Below, piece after piece: positions 17,950 to 26,681 of a stretch of DNA of 37,280 nucleotides. The translations under genes were made by a program, and so were the position numbers. A model generated the notes under the pieces. It ran no database searches, was not told the DNA's origin, and saw nothing but the letters and a program-made list of their open reading frames with translations. This stretch comes from an uncultured Kordia sp. GTDB lineage: Bacteria; Bacteroidota; Bacteroidia; Flavobacteriales; Flavobacteriaceae. Within the stretch, counting starts at the first letter, position 1. Every line of letters begins with the position of its first letter. The stretch is taken from the NCBI RefSeq assembly GCF_947489565.1, contig NZ_CANLEA010000036.1:1-37280 (forward strand), read 5' to 3'.

Positions 17950-17963
17950 ATAAAACCCACTGC

Positions 17964-19415
17964 ATGAAAAAAATGGCATTACATTGGAAAATTTTGATAG
18001 GAATGGTCTTAGGCGTGCTTTTCGCTTTCATCCTATTATGGACTTCATGGGGAAGTGAAAAAGTAGTTCTAAAAGAAATTCCTGCTTCATACGAAATTGT
18101 CCAAGAGGTCATAAATGGAGAAATAGTGAGTTCGTTCAAAGAAATCAAAGCTAAAACTGTTGAAGTTACACGAGCTGAGCATTTTATAAGTCGTTGGGTA
18201 AAACCTTTCGGAACTATTTTTATCAATTTATTAAAATTGATTGCAGTTCCGTTAATTTTAGCTTCGCTCATTAAAGGTATTTCTGATTTAAAAGATATTG
18301 CCAAAATTAAAAAGATGGGATTACGAACCATAGGAATTTATGTGGTTACAACGCTCGTTGCGATTATCATCGGGTTGGGAATTGTAAATACGGTAAAACC
18401 AGGAGAAGGAATGCCGAAAGAAACGATTGAAAAAATTAAAGAAAAATATGTAAACTCTGATGGTGTCAAAGATAAAATGACCAAAGCGGCAGCGCAAAAA
18501 GATGCTGGACCATTACAAGCGTTGGTAGATATTTTTCCACAAAATATCTTTAAATCGTTAGGAGAAGCTAAAATGCTTCAAATCATCTTTTTTGCACTGT
18601 TTTTAGGAATTTGTTTATTACTCATTCCAGCAGAAAAAGCCAAACCCATGATTGATATATTCGATTCCTTGAATGAAATAGTCATGAAAATGGTGGATTT
18701 AATTATGTTATTTGCACCATACGCCGTTTTTGCACTCTTAGCAAATGTTATTGTCGCCTTTGATGATCCTGAGATATTAATGAAACTTTTATCCTATGGA
18801 TTGTGTGTTGTGGGCGGATTGATTTTAATGATTGTTTTTTATCTAATCATTGTCAGCGTATACACGAAAAAATCGCCATTATGGTTCCTAAAACAAATAA
18901 GTCCTGCGCAATTACTAGCTTTCTCAACAAGTTCCAGTGCGGCAACCTTGCCAGTTACGATGGAAAGAGTAGAAGAGCATATTGGAGTTGATAAAGAAGT
19001 CTCTGGATTTGTATTGCCAGTTGGTGCTACTGTAAATATGGACGGAACGAGTTTATATCAAGCAATTGCTGCCGTATTTATCATGCAAGTGCTCACACCA
19101 GAAGACATCAATTTTCAAGTACAATTAATCATCGTATTTACCGCATTATTGGCTTCTATTGGAAGTGCAGCTGTACCAAGTGCAGGAATGGTAATGTTGG
19201 TAATTGTGTTAGAATCTGTAGGATTTGATCCTGCATTACTACCAGTAGGATTGGCATTAATCTTTGCAATAGACAGACCGTTAGACATGTGTAGAACCGT
19301 TATCAATGTCACAGGAGATGCCACCGTTTCAATGGTTGTCGCCAAATCATTAGGGAAATTACACGATCCTAAACCTAAAAATTGGGACGATAATTATCAA
19401 CCTGAAGAATCATAG
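17964..19415 (+). CDS. Dicarboxylate/amino acid:cation symporter
   Basis: A 483-residue DAACS (GltP/DctA) secondary transporter of acidic amino acids or C4-dicarboxylates, driven by Na+ or H+. Seen: the serine-rich hairpin TSSSAATLPVTM (about 320-331), NMDGTS (about 358), a second hairpin AVPSAGMVMLV (about 398) and DRPLDMCRTVINVTGD (about 436), the substrate-site helix. A segment of about 120 residues after the first helix (KEIPASYEIV and onward) is a longer periplasmic insertion than in GltP. The gene follows the four-helix protein by 14 bases. The substrate cannot be decided between Glu/Asp and dicarboxylates. Confidence 0.92.
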   Translation: MKKMALHWKILIGMVLGVLFAFILLWTSWGSEKVVLKEIPASYEIVQEVINGEIVSSFKEIKAKTVEVTRAEHFISRWVKPFGTIFINLLKLIAVPLILASLIKGISDLKDIAKIKKMGLRTIGIYVVTTLVAIIIGLGIVNTVKPGEGMPKETIEKIKEKYVNSDGVKDKMTKAAAQKDAGPLQALVDIFPQNIFKSLGEAKMLQIIFFALFLGICLLLIPAEKAKPMIDIFDSLNEIVMKMVDLIMLFAPYAVFALLANVIVAFDDPEILMKLLSYGLCVVGGLILMIVFYLIIVSVYTKKSPLWFLKQISPAQLLAFSTSSSAATLPVTMERVEEHIGVDKEVSGFVLPVGATVNMDGTSLYQAIAAVFIMQVLTPEDINFQVQLIIVFTALLASIGSAAVPSAGMVMLVIVLESVGFDPALLPVGLALIFAIDRPLDMCRTVINVTGDATVSMVVAKSLGKLHDPKPKNWDDNYQPEES

Positions 19416-19479
19416 TATAAAAACCAACTATTTTATATATTTTTAAGAGAACCAAAAACCAACCAAAAAAATTACCTCA

Positions 19480-20511
19480 ATGAATATCTGTTTTTTAATG
19501 TATCCTTGGGAAGATATCGATCCAGAAAACGATACAAGTTTAGCTTTAATTAAAGAATGTGTAAAACGCGGACATGGCGTTGCTATGTGTACACCTTCTA
19601 ACTTAACCATTCGCGATAGTGTAACGAATGCTTTTTGTACTGTAATCAGTAGAATGGACAAAGTGCCCAGCACCTTAAAATCGTTTTATACAAAAGCACA
19701 GTTAAGAGAAGAAATGTTGCCATTAGCTGGTTTTGATGTAATTTTTATGCGTGCAAATCCGCCATTAGATCCAATTATGTTGAACTTCTTGGATTCTGTA
19801 AAAGATGATGTCTTTATTGTGAATTCGTTGCAAGGAATGCGAGAAGCTAACAATAAGTTATACACAGCGGCTTTTGGAGATGCGCACAGCAATATCATTC
19901 CAAATACGCATGTTTCTAAAAATAAAGACTATTTAGTAAAGCAAATCAAAGAATCGAAAGCAGATAAAATGATTTTGAAACCTTTGAATGGTTTTGGAGG
20001 TTCAGGTGTGATTTTAATTGAGAAATCCGCCATGAACAACATTAAATCCTTACTAGATTTTTATATCACAAGTGGTGATGGTTCTTCCAACTATGTCATT
20101 TTACAAGATTATATTGAAGGAGCTGATCAAGGTGATGTTCGTATTTTACTCTTAAATGGAGAACCTATCGGAGCCATGAAGCGTGTGCCAGGATCAGATG
20201 ATCACAGATCGAATGTAAGTGCTGGTGGAAGCGTTCAAAAACATACCTTAACCAAAGAAGAAAAAGCTTTGTGTAAGCAAATTGGTCCGAAATTAGTGAA
20301 TGACGGACTGTATTTTGTTGGAATTGATGTTATTGGAGGAAAACTAGTAGAAGTGAATGTAATGTCTCCAGGCGGAATTACCTACATTAACAAAGTATAT
20401 AAAGTGAAAATTCAGGAAAAAGTAATTGACTTCGTTGAAAGTAAAGTCACGGATAAATTACAGGCATTTGACAGACGTGTTCGATTACGTAAAGCTGTTG
20501 ACGAAGCCTAA
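19480..20511 (+). CDS. GshB-like ATP-grasp ligase
   Basis: A 343-residue ATP-grasp enzyme clearly related to glutathione synthetase GshB, which joins a carboxylate to an amine through an acyl-phosphate. Matches: MRANPPLD (90-97), GMREANNKLYTAAF (119-132), LKPLNGFGGSGV with the ATP Lys167, QGDVRILLLNGEPI (217-230), SAGGSVQKHTL (247-257) and EVNVMSPGG with the metal-binding Glu291 and Asn293. No gamma-glutamylcysteine ligase (gshA) lies nearby, so a glutathione role is not supported by context; it is followed by an NFGA-family hydrolase and a DUF1704 peptidase, and a different peptide or amine substrate is plausible. The stop overlaps the next start by one base (TAATG). Confidence 0.9.
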   Translation: MNICFLMYPWEDIDPENDTSLALIKECVKRGHGVAMCTPSNLTIRDSVTNAFCTVISRMDKVPSTLKSFYTKAQLREEMLPLAGFDVIFMRANPPLDPIMLNFLDSVKDDVFIVNSLQGMREANNKLYTAAFGDAHSNIIPNTHVSKNKDYLVKQIKESKADKMILKPLNGFGGSGVILIEKSAMNNIKSLLDFYITSGDGSSNYVILQDYIEGADQGDVRILLLNGEPIGAMKRVPGSDDHRSNVSAGGSVQKHTLTKEEKALCKQIGPKLVNDGLYFVGIDVIGGKLVEVNVMSPGGITYINKVYKVKIQEKVIDFVESKVTDKLQAFDRRVRLRKAVDEA

Positions 20512-21344
20512 TGAAAATACAAATTACAAACCCAATAATATCTACAGATTGGTTGCAGGAACATCTTCATGCAATCAATCTTGTTGTTTTAAATGGAACC
20601 ATTCCAAGAGTAGTAGATGCAGGTTCTAAAACGGAAACGACTCAAATTCCGAACGCACGTTTTTTTGATATCAAAAAAGTCTTTAGTGTGATTGATGCAC
20701 CTTTTCCAAACACCATGATTTCCGTAGAAGATTTCACTGCAAAAGCACAAACATTAGGCATCAATCAAAACAGTGCCATTGTTGTGTATGATGAGTTAGG
20801 GATTTATGCTTCACCAAGAGTTTGGTATATGTTCAAAGCTATGGGATTTGACAATATTGCAGTATTAAACGGCGGATTTCCTGCTTGGAAAGCTGCAAAC
20901 TATCAAGTAGAAAGCAAAACTTTATACAATGGAGATTTAGGAAATTTTCAAGGGAAAGATCGTTTGCATCTATTCAAAAATTATTACGGAATGCTTCAGG
21001 AGATAGAAACTTCAAACAGTTGTATTCTTGATGCGCGTTCCGAAGGAAGATTTACTGGCAACATTCCAGAACCGAGAAAAGGATTGCGCAGCGGGCAAAT
21101 TCCAAGCTCAAAAAATCTTCCATATACAAGCTTATTAAACAATCAGACATTTAAATCAAAAGCAGCACTTCAAGCAATATTTTCATCCTATCAAACCGAA
21201 AAAAAAGCATTCACGTTTTCATGCGGCACAGGAATTACAGCTTGTATTCTGGCTTTAGCAGCTGAACATGCAGGTTTTAAAGAATACAGTGTATATGATG
21301 GTTCATGGACAGAATGGGGAAACTTATACAAAGAAACTGAGTAA
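20511..21344 (+). CDS. Two-domain sulfurtransferase (rhodanese)
   Basis: A 277-residue protein of two rhodanese domains, similar to thiosulfate or 3-mercaptopyruvate sulfurtransferases (SseA/TST), which move sulfane sulfur to cyanide, thiols or proteins. The first domain has SPRVWYMFKAMGF and LNGGFPAWKAA (about 101-128); the second has the catalytic loop CGTGITAC with Cys238. CGTGITAC is close to the CGSGVTAC of mercaptopyruvate sulfurtransferases, but substrate choice is not certain. It overlaps the ATP-grasp gene by one base and is translationally coupled to it. This is unusual company for a GshB-like ligase and could mean a role in sulfur handling by the cluster. Confidence 0.92.
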   Translation: MKIQITNPIISTDWLQEHLHAINLVVLNGTIPRVVDAGSKTETTQIPNARFFDIKKVFSVIDAPFPNTMISVEDFTAKAQTLGINQNSAIVVYDELGIYASPRVWYMFKAMGFDNIAVLNGGFPAWKAANYQVESKTLYNGDLGNFQGKDRLHLFKNYYGMLQEIETSNSCILDARSEGRFTGNIPEPRKGLRSGQIPSSKNLPYTSLLNNQTFKSKAALQAIFSSYQTEKKAFTFSCGTGITACILALAAEHAGFKEYSVYDGSWTEWGNLYKETE

Positions 21345-21357
21345 ACAACCAAACATA

Positions 21358-21365
21358 TAAATTTG
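21358..21365 (+). promoter_or_regulatory. Possible -7 box
   Basis: TAAATTTG matches the Bacteroidota -7 consensus and lies 84 bases ahead of the ATG at 21450. There is no -33 TTG at a usual distance, so this is a weak call for an internal promoter of the small membrane protein gene. Confidence 0.3.
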
Positions 21366-21449
21366 CAAAAAAACTACTGTAGTTCTAATTTTGGTTATGA
21401 TGATATTGAATATAATATGCTGATTATCTATGTATTATAGATTACAATT

Positions 21450-21776
21450 ATGAAGGAAAAAGAAAATAAAGAATCTATCAGTATTGAAATAGACAATGAA
21501 TCGACAATTTTGAAAAAACTGAAGTTAAAACAAAAAAGTCTATTCAAACAAGCTAGCACCTTAGGAATTATTGCTCTTGGCGTTATTGGATTCGGTGCAT
21601 ATGCAAGTTTTTCTGAATGGGTAGAATTCCCAATATTTCAAGCGGCTATTGGTGCTGGAGGAATCTTGTTGGCAATTGCATTTAGACCTGTACAACAATG
21701 CAAAAAACAAATAGATATTCACGAAAAAAAACTCCGAGAATTGGAATCATTATTAAAAAAGAATAATTTAGAGTAA
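21450..21776 (+). CDS. Small two-helix membrane protein
   Basis: A 108-residue protein of unknown family. A charged N terminus (about 1-35) predicted to be helical is followed by two adjacent membrane helices (about 37-56 and 62-80) and a C-terminal amphipathic coiled-coil-like segment (QIDIHEKKLRELESLLKK). The same layout, with two helices between a charged N-terminal helix and a C-terminal coiled coil, appears in the next gene (21860-22378), and the two may be distant paralogues. It lies between the sulfurtransferase and the amidohydrolase genes. No catalytic residues are visible; an adaptor or anchor is possible. Confidence 0.7.
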   Translation: MKEKENKESISIEIDNESTILKKLKLKQKSLFKQASTLGIIALGVIGFGAYASFSEWVEFPIFQAAIGAGGILLAIAFRPVQQCKKQIDIHEKKLRELESLLKKNNLE

Positions 21777-21859
21777 GAATCAGATGTGCGAGTTTCTCAT
21801 TATAGAACAAGAGGATACATTGTAAAGTAATGTTTTAATTATTTTTAAATAAATTATTG

Positions 21860-22378
21860 ATGAATACTAAAGCACATTGTCATATTTGTGATCACAGAAT
21901 TTATGATTTCCAAACAGGATCCATATGTGGAATTACACAATAAGCACCTAGTTTTCAAAATAAGTGCGATGTGATAAAATTAGAACAGCAATTAGAAGCT
22001 AGAATTGTAGATGTGTATACAAAACTAGAATTGGTGACTAAAACTAAAAAAGATACAATCAGCCACTTTATTTTCTATTGTTTAGGGATTGTTGGCGTGT
22101 TTATAGTCGCTAATTTATTAAGTGCTTCAGAAACTTCTATAAGAGGTTATTCAATGTCTCCATTTGTCATATTTTTAGTCATATGCTTTGCAGCAGTAGC
22201 TATTGGTCCCATAAATAAATACAGAAGAGATTATAAAATTGCTAAAAAACAGCAAGAGGAGTTGGATGAACTTTTAAAAATCTATAAATTAGATTATAAA
22301 GTTTCTGTCAAAATTATAAATGAAGCTCATGGAGATTTTGATGTAGAAAAAGAAATAAAAATATTTAGAGTAGGATAG
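21860..22378 (+). pseudogene. Zinc-ribbon membrane protein split by an in-frame stop
   Basis: Reading from ATG 21860, the frame encodes CHICDHRIYDFQTGSICGIT, then a TAA at 21941, then in the same frame APSFQNKC and a two-helix membrane protein of 135 residues that begins at GTG 21971. Together these give a four-Cys pattern (CxxC ... CG ... C) of a small zinc-binding N-terminal domain, known to me from flavobacterial membrane proteins, followed by a charged helix, two membrane helices (about 35-80 of the downstream part) and a coiled-coil C terminus. The stop needs only a single-base change from a sense codon. Either the gene is broken, or the downstream part is made alone by reinitiation. Codon use does not suggest transfer. 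Confidence 0.65.
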
Positions 22379-22382
22379 CTAA

Positions 22383-23216
22383 ATGATTATGAAAAAACTA
22401 ACTATTGACCAAATTGTAACCAAGATTCAGCAAGAAGAACTATTTGAAGCTGTTTCTGCCGATTATTCTTTTACGATTAAAATTGACAAATACGTGCCAT
22501 ATGCTTGTGGTGCTGTGCATGACGGACATCAATTTAGACGCGAACTTTGGGAAAATTGCATTCATACCGAATATGAGCGTTGGTTTGAAGAAGATCCAGC
22601 CACGAAAGAAATGGTACAAACGCATCCAATTGTGATTGCCGGAATGGATTCTCGTTTTGAATACGATCTAAACCGTGCTCCAGAAAGCGCTATTTACGAA
22701 GATGCTTGGGGAAAACAATTGTGGCATTCGCCTTTGCCAGCAGCAATGAAGCAGAAGAGTTTGGACAAGCATGCTAATTTTTATAAAGTAGTACATGCGT
22801 TGATTGCCAAATTGGAAGAAAAATTTGGTGTATGTGTCGTGTATGATATGCACTCATACAATTGGAAACGTTGGGAGCGAGAAGTACCAACGTTTAATTT
22901 AGGCACAGGAAATGTTGATAATGAGCGTTTTGGTGATATTATAGAGTCTTGGCGTAACATGTTGTCCGAAATAAAATTACCCAATGGAATTGCTTCTACG
23001 TCAAAAATCAATGATACGTTTCAAGGAAACGGATACTTTTTAAAGTTCATAACACAGCATTTTAGCAATACCTTAGTTTTGGCAACTGAAGTAAAAAAGA
23101 TATATTGCGACGAAATTAATCAAATCATGTTCCCCGAAGTGGTTTCCGCATTAGAAAAAGCTTTAAAAACGCTTGTTCCGCAACATGCAAACGACTTTTA
23201 TCAAAAACATAGCTAA
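22383..23216 (+). CDS. N-formylglutamate amidohydrolase family protein
   Basis: A 277-residue member of the N-formylglutamate amidohydrolase (NFGA/HutG-like) family of zinc hydrolases that cleave amide bonds of N-formyl- or N-acyl-glutamate. Seen: YACGAVHDGHQFRREL (40-55), DSRFEYDLNRAP (89-100) and YDMHSYNW (154-161) with Asp155 and His157 as presumed metal or base residues. No histidine-degradation genes are present, so a role in histidine catabolism is not supported; the same context holds a GshB-like ligase and a DUF1704 peptidase. The start is ATG 22383 or ATG 22389, 4 or 10 bases after the previous stop. The DUF1704 gene follows after 18 bases. Confidence 0.88.
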   Translation: MIMKKLTIDQIVTKIQQEELFEAVSADYSFTIKIDKYVPYACGAVHDGHQFRRELWENCIHTEYERWFEEDPATKEMVQTHPIVIAGMDSRFEYDLNRAPESAIYEDAWGKQLWHSPLPAAMKQKSLDKHANFYKVVHALIAKLEEKFGVCVVYDMHSYNWKRWEREVPTFNLGTGNVDNERFGDIIESWRNMLSEIKLPNGIASTSKINDTFQGNGYFLKFITQHFSNTLVLATEVKKIYCDEINQIMFPEVVSALEKALKTLVPQHANDFYQKHS

Positions 23217-23234
23217 GAAAAGAACGTAGTACGA

Positions 23235-24392
23235 ATGAATGATATCAATGTAGCGAGCAAAGTGCTTTTTGAAATAGATAAAAATATTGACGATTTAGTA
23301 AAGAAAGTAGAATTACTAAGTTATGTCAACCCATTGAATATGGAAGAAGAAAAACAAAAATTCTTCCAATCAAAATACCTTACCGATCCTAAGTTTGTAT
23401 ATCCAAAAATTGACTTTGATCGTTTTCATTTGCATAGAGAGTTATTTGAACAACCTATAGAACAAATTGAAAATGAATCTACTAGAGCATTGTACGAAGA
23501 TATTATTTATGCATATTCTGGATTGATTCAATGTATAGAAACCATCGGAACAAAACATAAGTTTTATTACAATAGTTTGCGTTCTTTTGGAACACCAACA
23601 GAGCAAGATGTCGAAAATGCTAAGTTTATTCTGCATTTTGATGAAGAAGATGAAAATGAAGCGCAGTTTCAACCAAAATACAGTGCAGAAGAAACAGCAA
23701 AGTTATTCCGAGAATATTCATCACAATACGATTTTTCATATCAAATCAAGTTTTCAAAAGATATGAGCGCTATCGCCATGGTGTTAAACAACATCAAAAC
23801 GCTCGTGATTAATGAAAGACATACGTTTTCAGATAATGAAATTGCCGTATTGACCAATCATGAAATTGGTGTGCACATGGTAACAACGATGAACGGATTA
23901 TTGCATCCACTAAAAATATTCGCCAACGGTTTTCCAAATTATGAAGAAACTCAAGAAGGTTTGGCCGTTTTTTCAGAATATATGAGTAACAATTTAACGG
24001 TAAAACGTTTAAAAGAATTGGCATATAGAGTCATTGCAGTCGATAGTTTGGCGAAAGGATATTCGTTTTCTAAAACATTCCGATTGTTTGTAAATACGTA
24101 TGATTTAGATCGTGAAACAGCTTTTAATGTATCAACAAGAGCGCATCGTGGCGGCGGATTTACCAAAGACTATTTATATCTCACAGGATTAAAAAAAGTA
24201 TACGATTACTACAAATCAGGAAAAGATATGAAACCATTATTGCGTGGTAAAATTTCTTTGAATTACTTAGAAAGCATAGAATCGTTGGCAAAAAATGGTT
24301 GCGCATTGGATTCTAAGCACATTACAGATTCGTACATGCAAAACAACAATACGAATAAAACGGTAGACTTTATTTTAGAGAATTTGAAGTAA
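23235..24392 (+). CDS. DUF1704/QEGLA zinc carboxypeptidase-like protein
   Basis: A 385-residue protein of the DUF1704 family (the flavohemoglobin expression-modulating QEGLA group), which also includes the vertebrate tubulin tail carboxypeptidases MATCAP/TMCP. The metal site HEIGVH (His209, Glu210, His214) and downstream QEGLA (Gln240, Glu241) with AVFSEY are intact, and RAHRGGGFTKDYLYLTG (302-318) is conserved. It is probably a soluble metallopeptidase that trims C-terminal residues, but the substrate is unknown. It sits 18 bases after the NFGA-family gene, so the ligase, sulfurtransferase, hydrolase and peptidase genes form one long same-strand run. A lanthipeptide-like precursor gene begins 84 bases downstream. 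Confidence 0.88.
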   Translation: MNDINVASKVLFEIDKNIDDLVKKVELLSYVNPLNMEEEKQKFFQSKYLTDPKFVYPKIDFDRFHLHRELFEQPIEQIENESTRALYEDIIYAYSGLIQCIETIGTKHKFYYNSLRSFGTPTEQDVENAKFILHFDEEDENEAQFQPKYSAEETAKLFREYSSQYDFSYQIKFSKDMSAIAMVLNNIKTLVINERHTFSDNEIAVLTNHEIGVHMVTTMNGLLHPLKIFANGFPNYEETQEGLAVFSEYMSNNLTVKRLKELAYRVIAVDSLAKGYSFSKTFRLFVNTYDLDRETAFNVSTRAHRGGGFTKDYLYLTGLKKVYDYYKSGKDMKPLLRGKISLNYLESIESLAKNGCALDSKHITDSYMQNNNTNKTVDFILENLK

Positions 24393-24476
24393 CAATAAAA
24401 ATCAGATTCATGCGTATATACTATAGGAATTAGTAATAACAACAATTTCTATACTATAACATTAAAATCTACTCGT

Positions 24477-24644
24477 ATGAAAAAACGTAATGAATCATTA
24501 TTAAAATTGGGAAAGAAAAATATCGCAAGTTTCAAAAAACTACATACTATAGTTGGTGGAACTAATGATGGAACCTTAAAAACATGGAATCTAGGATCAT
24601 ATGCGCCTACGTGTGCTGAAAATTCAAACAATGAAGCCTGTTAA
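24477..24644 (+). CDS. Putative GG-leader RiPP precursor (short)
   Basis: A 55-residue peptide: basic leader MKKRNESLLKLGKKNIASFK, then a TIVGG processing site (Gly27-Gly28) and a 27-residue core rich in Thr, Ser and Asn with two Cys (46 and 55, the last residue). Leader and GG site match the flavobacterial class I lanthipeptide-like precursors, in which Cys thiols react with dehydrated Ser/Thr; no dehydratase or cyclase is in the window. Its 20-base 5' flank starts with TAACATTAAAAT, identical to the flank of the precursor at 26682, and it ends at its own terminator. Too short for most gene finders. The precursor nature is inferred from pattern. Confidence 0.7.
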   Translation: MKKRNESLLKLGKKNIASFKKLHTIVGGTNDGTLKTWNLGSYAPTCAENSNNEAC

Positions 24645-24662
24645 ATAACAACTATCAAAGAG

Positions 24663-24702
24663 AAAAAGCACTAATTATTAAGTATAGTTAGTGCTTTTTT
24701 TT
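24663..24702 (+). terminator. Terminator after the short precursor
   Basis: AAAAAGCACTAA pairs with TTAGTGCTTTTT and runs into eight T. The AAAAGCACTAA arm is shared with the terminator at 27310, which suggests duplicated cassettes. Confidence 0.88.
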
Positions 24703-24766
24703 ATCACTGTTTTATTAATCGTGTCTTTATGTTTACATTAGAGACTTTGCGAATGCAACCAATAAA

Positions 24767-24780
24767 AATATCTAGATATT
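24767..24780. promoter_or_regulatory. Palindrome upstream of the TPR-AraC regulator
   Basis: AATATCTAGATATT is a perfect 14-base palindrome 47 bases ahead of the regulator ATG. It could be an operator for this gene; no -7 box was found beside it. Confidence 0.3.
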
Positions 24781-24827
24781 CTAATTCAATATTATGTATC
24801 TTGTAAATCACACTTCAAAATTATACT

Positions 24828-26597
24828 ATGTTGAATTTCAAACAGTATTGCTGTTCCCCAATTTTCAAAATCTGTATTTTCTTTTTCTGCTTCTGCGGAA
24901 GTACAACGTTGTATAGTCAGGCTGATTCATTGGCTGTTAAATCGTATGATGAACTTGTACAATCTTTTTTTAAAACAATTAATAAAAATCCAGAGAAGGC
25001 AAATACCTACATTACAGCTGCGTATAAAAATGCTGTAAAAGAAAACGATACAAACAATATCATTGATGCTTTGTCAAAAAGTGCGTATAGTAAATCCTTA
25101 TTAACTAAAAATAAAGCAGCACTCCAAGACATTGAAAAAGCAATTTCTTTAGCAAGAACACTGAATAATGCACTTTTATTGAGTAGAATTTACAATCAGA
25201 AAGGATCGATTGTTTTAGATATGGGAAAACATTTAGATGCACTAGATGATTTCATAAAAGCAAAGGAATATGCTGTAGTAAGTAGAGACAGATCGTATGA
25301 AATTAGTCCTTCGGCTAATATTGCATTCATCAAGCAAATGAATCAAGCGTATGTGGAAGCCATTGCGATGTACAAAGAAAATCTTACCATTACCAATACG
25401 ATTAAAATAGATACTGCGTATAAGAATATAACTCAAATTTCATCCTATAGAAATTTAGTAGATATATATCTGAGAATGCAGGAAGTTAGTGAAGAAGAAG
25501 ATCATATCAAAAAAGCAATTTATTATAATGATTTAGGATTGAAAATATGCTCAAAGACTGAATATCCTATCTATTATTATGAATTAAAAATGAATCAAGC
25601 AATTATTCATTTTCAGGAACAAAAGTATGATAGTAGTATTGAACTAATAAACGAAATTACGGTCTTTGCCGAAGAAATTAAGGATGAAAAATTACGTGCT
25701 ACAGCATATTTTTATCTGGGGAAAAATTATGATGCTCTCGAAAACCATTCAGAAGCCATTCAAAGTTTAGAAAGATTTTATACGCTCTTAAAAAACTCCG
25801 AAAAAACATATTCGAATGAACGTGAACTACACGCTTTATTATCCTGGAATTATTCTAAAATAGAAGATAGGGAGCAATCAAAATTTCACTTTGAAGAACA
25901 AAATAGATTATTGCTACAAGAAAGAAAGAAAAACATAAAAGTAGTTTCAACAATTCATACCAAACATGATATTGCTGAAATTAACAAAAAAGTAAAAGTA
26001 TTAGAAGAAGAATTTCAAGCACAAGAAAAACGAAAAAAACTATTGTATGCATTGGCTGTTTTTCTTGTATTGTTATTAATAGGAAGTATTGTTTTTTACA
26101 AACTGAAAGTGAAACGCATTCAAAAAAAGGCTGCGGAAGTTTTGCAAAAAGTAATTGCTTTAGAAACTGCACAGGAAGCACAAAAAACATCAAAACAGAA
26201 AACGGTTTCCAGTATTTCGGATAAAGTGACGGACAAAAAAGCGGCACTATTATTGGAGAAACTAACAATGTTTGAGGAACGAGAAGAATTTTTGTCGTTG
26301 GAGTGTAGTTTGGGATATGTTGCTGAAAAATTAGCATCAAATACGTCGTATGTGTCGAATGTAATCAACAATTACAAACACAAAACCTTCAAAGCATATA
26401 TTACCGAATTGCGAATTAATGCAGCTTTGATACGATTAAAAAATGATGAAAAATTACGTTCATATACCATTAAAGCCATCGCAGAAGAATTTGGTTTCAA
26501 ACGTCAAGAAACCTTTTCAAAAGCATTTAAAGCACAAACGGGAATTTATCCATCTCAATACCTAAAAAAGCTACGTGACGACTTAGAAATTGATTGA
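24828..26597 (+). CDS. TPR-AraC membrane regulator
   Basis: A 589-residue one-component sensor-regulator. A signal peptide or anchor (about 1-32) precedes about 370 residues of TPR-like helical repeats that should lie in the periplasm. A single membrane helix follows (about 403-425, KKLLYALAVFLVLLLIGSIV), then a cytoplasmic coiled coil and an AraC-type DNA-binding domain (about 490-580) containing SLGYVAEKLASNTSYVS and FGFKRQETFSKAFKAQTG. This class is common in flavobacteria. Its gene lies between precursor peptide genes (24477 upstream; 26682 and 26991 downstream) on the same strand, so it probably controls them, perhaps by sensing an envelope signal. That link is inferred from position. 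Confidence 0.88.
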   Translation: MLNFKQYCCSPIFKICIFFFCFCGSTTLYSQADSLAVKSYDELVQSFFKTINKNPEKANTYITAAYKNAVKENDTNNIIDALSKSAYSKSLLTKNKAALQDIEKAISLARTLNNALLLSRIYNQKGSIVLDMGKHLDALDDFIKAKEYAVVSRDRSYEISPSANIAFIKQMNQAYVEAIAMYKENLTITNTIKIDTAYKNITQISSYRNLVDIYLRMQEVSEEEDHIKKAIYYNDLGLKICSKTEYPIYYYELKMNQAIIHFQEQKYDSSIELINEITVFAEEIKDEKLRATAYFYLGKNYDALENHSEAIQSLERFYTLLKNSEKTYSNERELHALLSWNYSKIEDREQSKFHFEEQNRLLLQERKKNIKVVSTIHTKHDIAEINKKVKVLEEEFQAQEKRKKLLYALAVFLVLLLIGSIVFYKLKVKRIQKKAAEVLQKVIALETAQEAQKTSKQKTVSSISDKVTDKKAALLLEKLTMFEEREEFLSLECSLGYVAEKLASNTSYVSNVINNYKHKTFKAYITELRINAALIRLKNDEKLRSYTIKAIAEEFGFKRQETFSKAFKAQTGIYPSQYLKKLRDDLEID

Positions 26598-26681
26598 TAG
26601 TTTATGAACTGTCAACGGTAAGCTCCTAAAAACACTCATATTTTTAGTTTCTTTACAGTATTAACATTAAAATATATTGTA

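Noticed and set aside
19480-20511. Canonical glutathione synthesis (gshB)
   Set aside because: Sequence motifs fit GshB, but no gshA-like gene or gshA-gshB fusion is nearby; the name is withheld.
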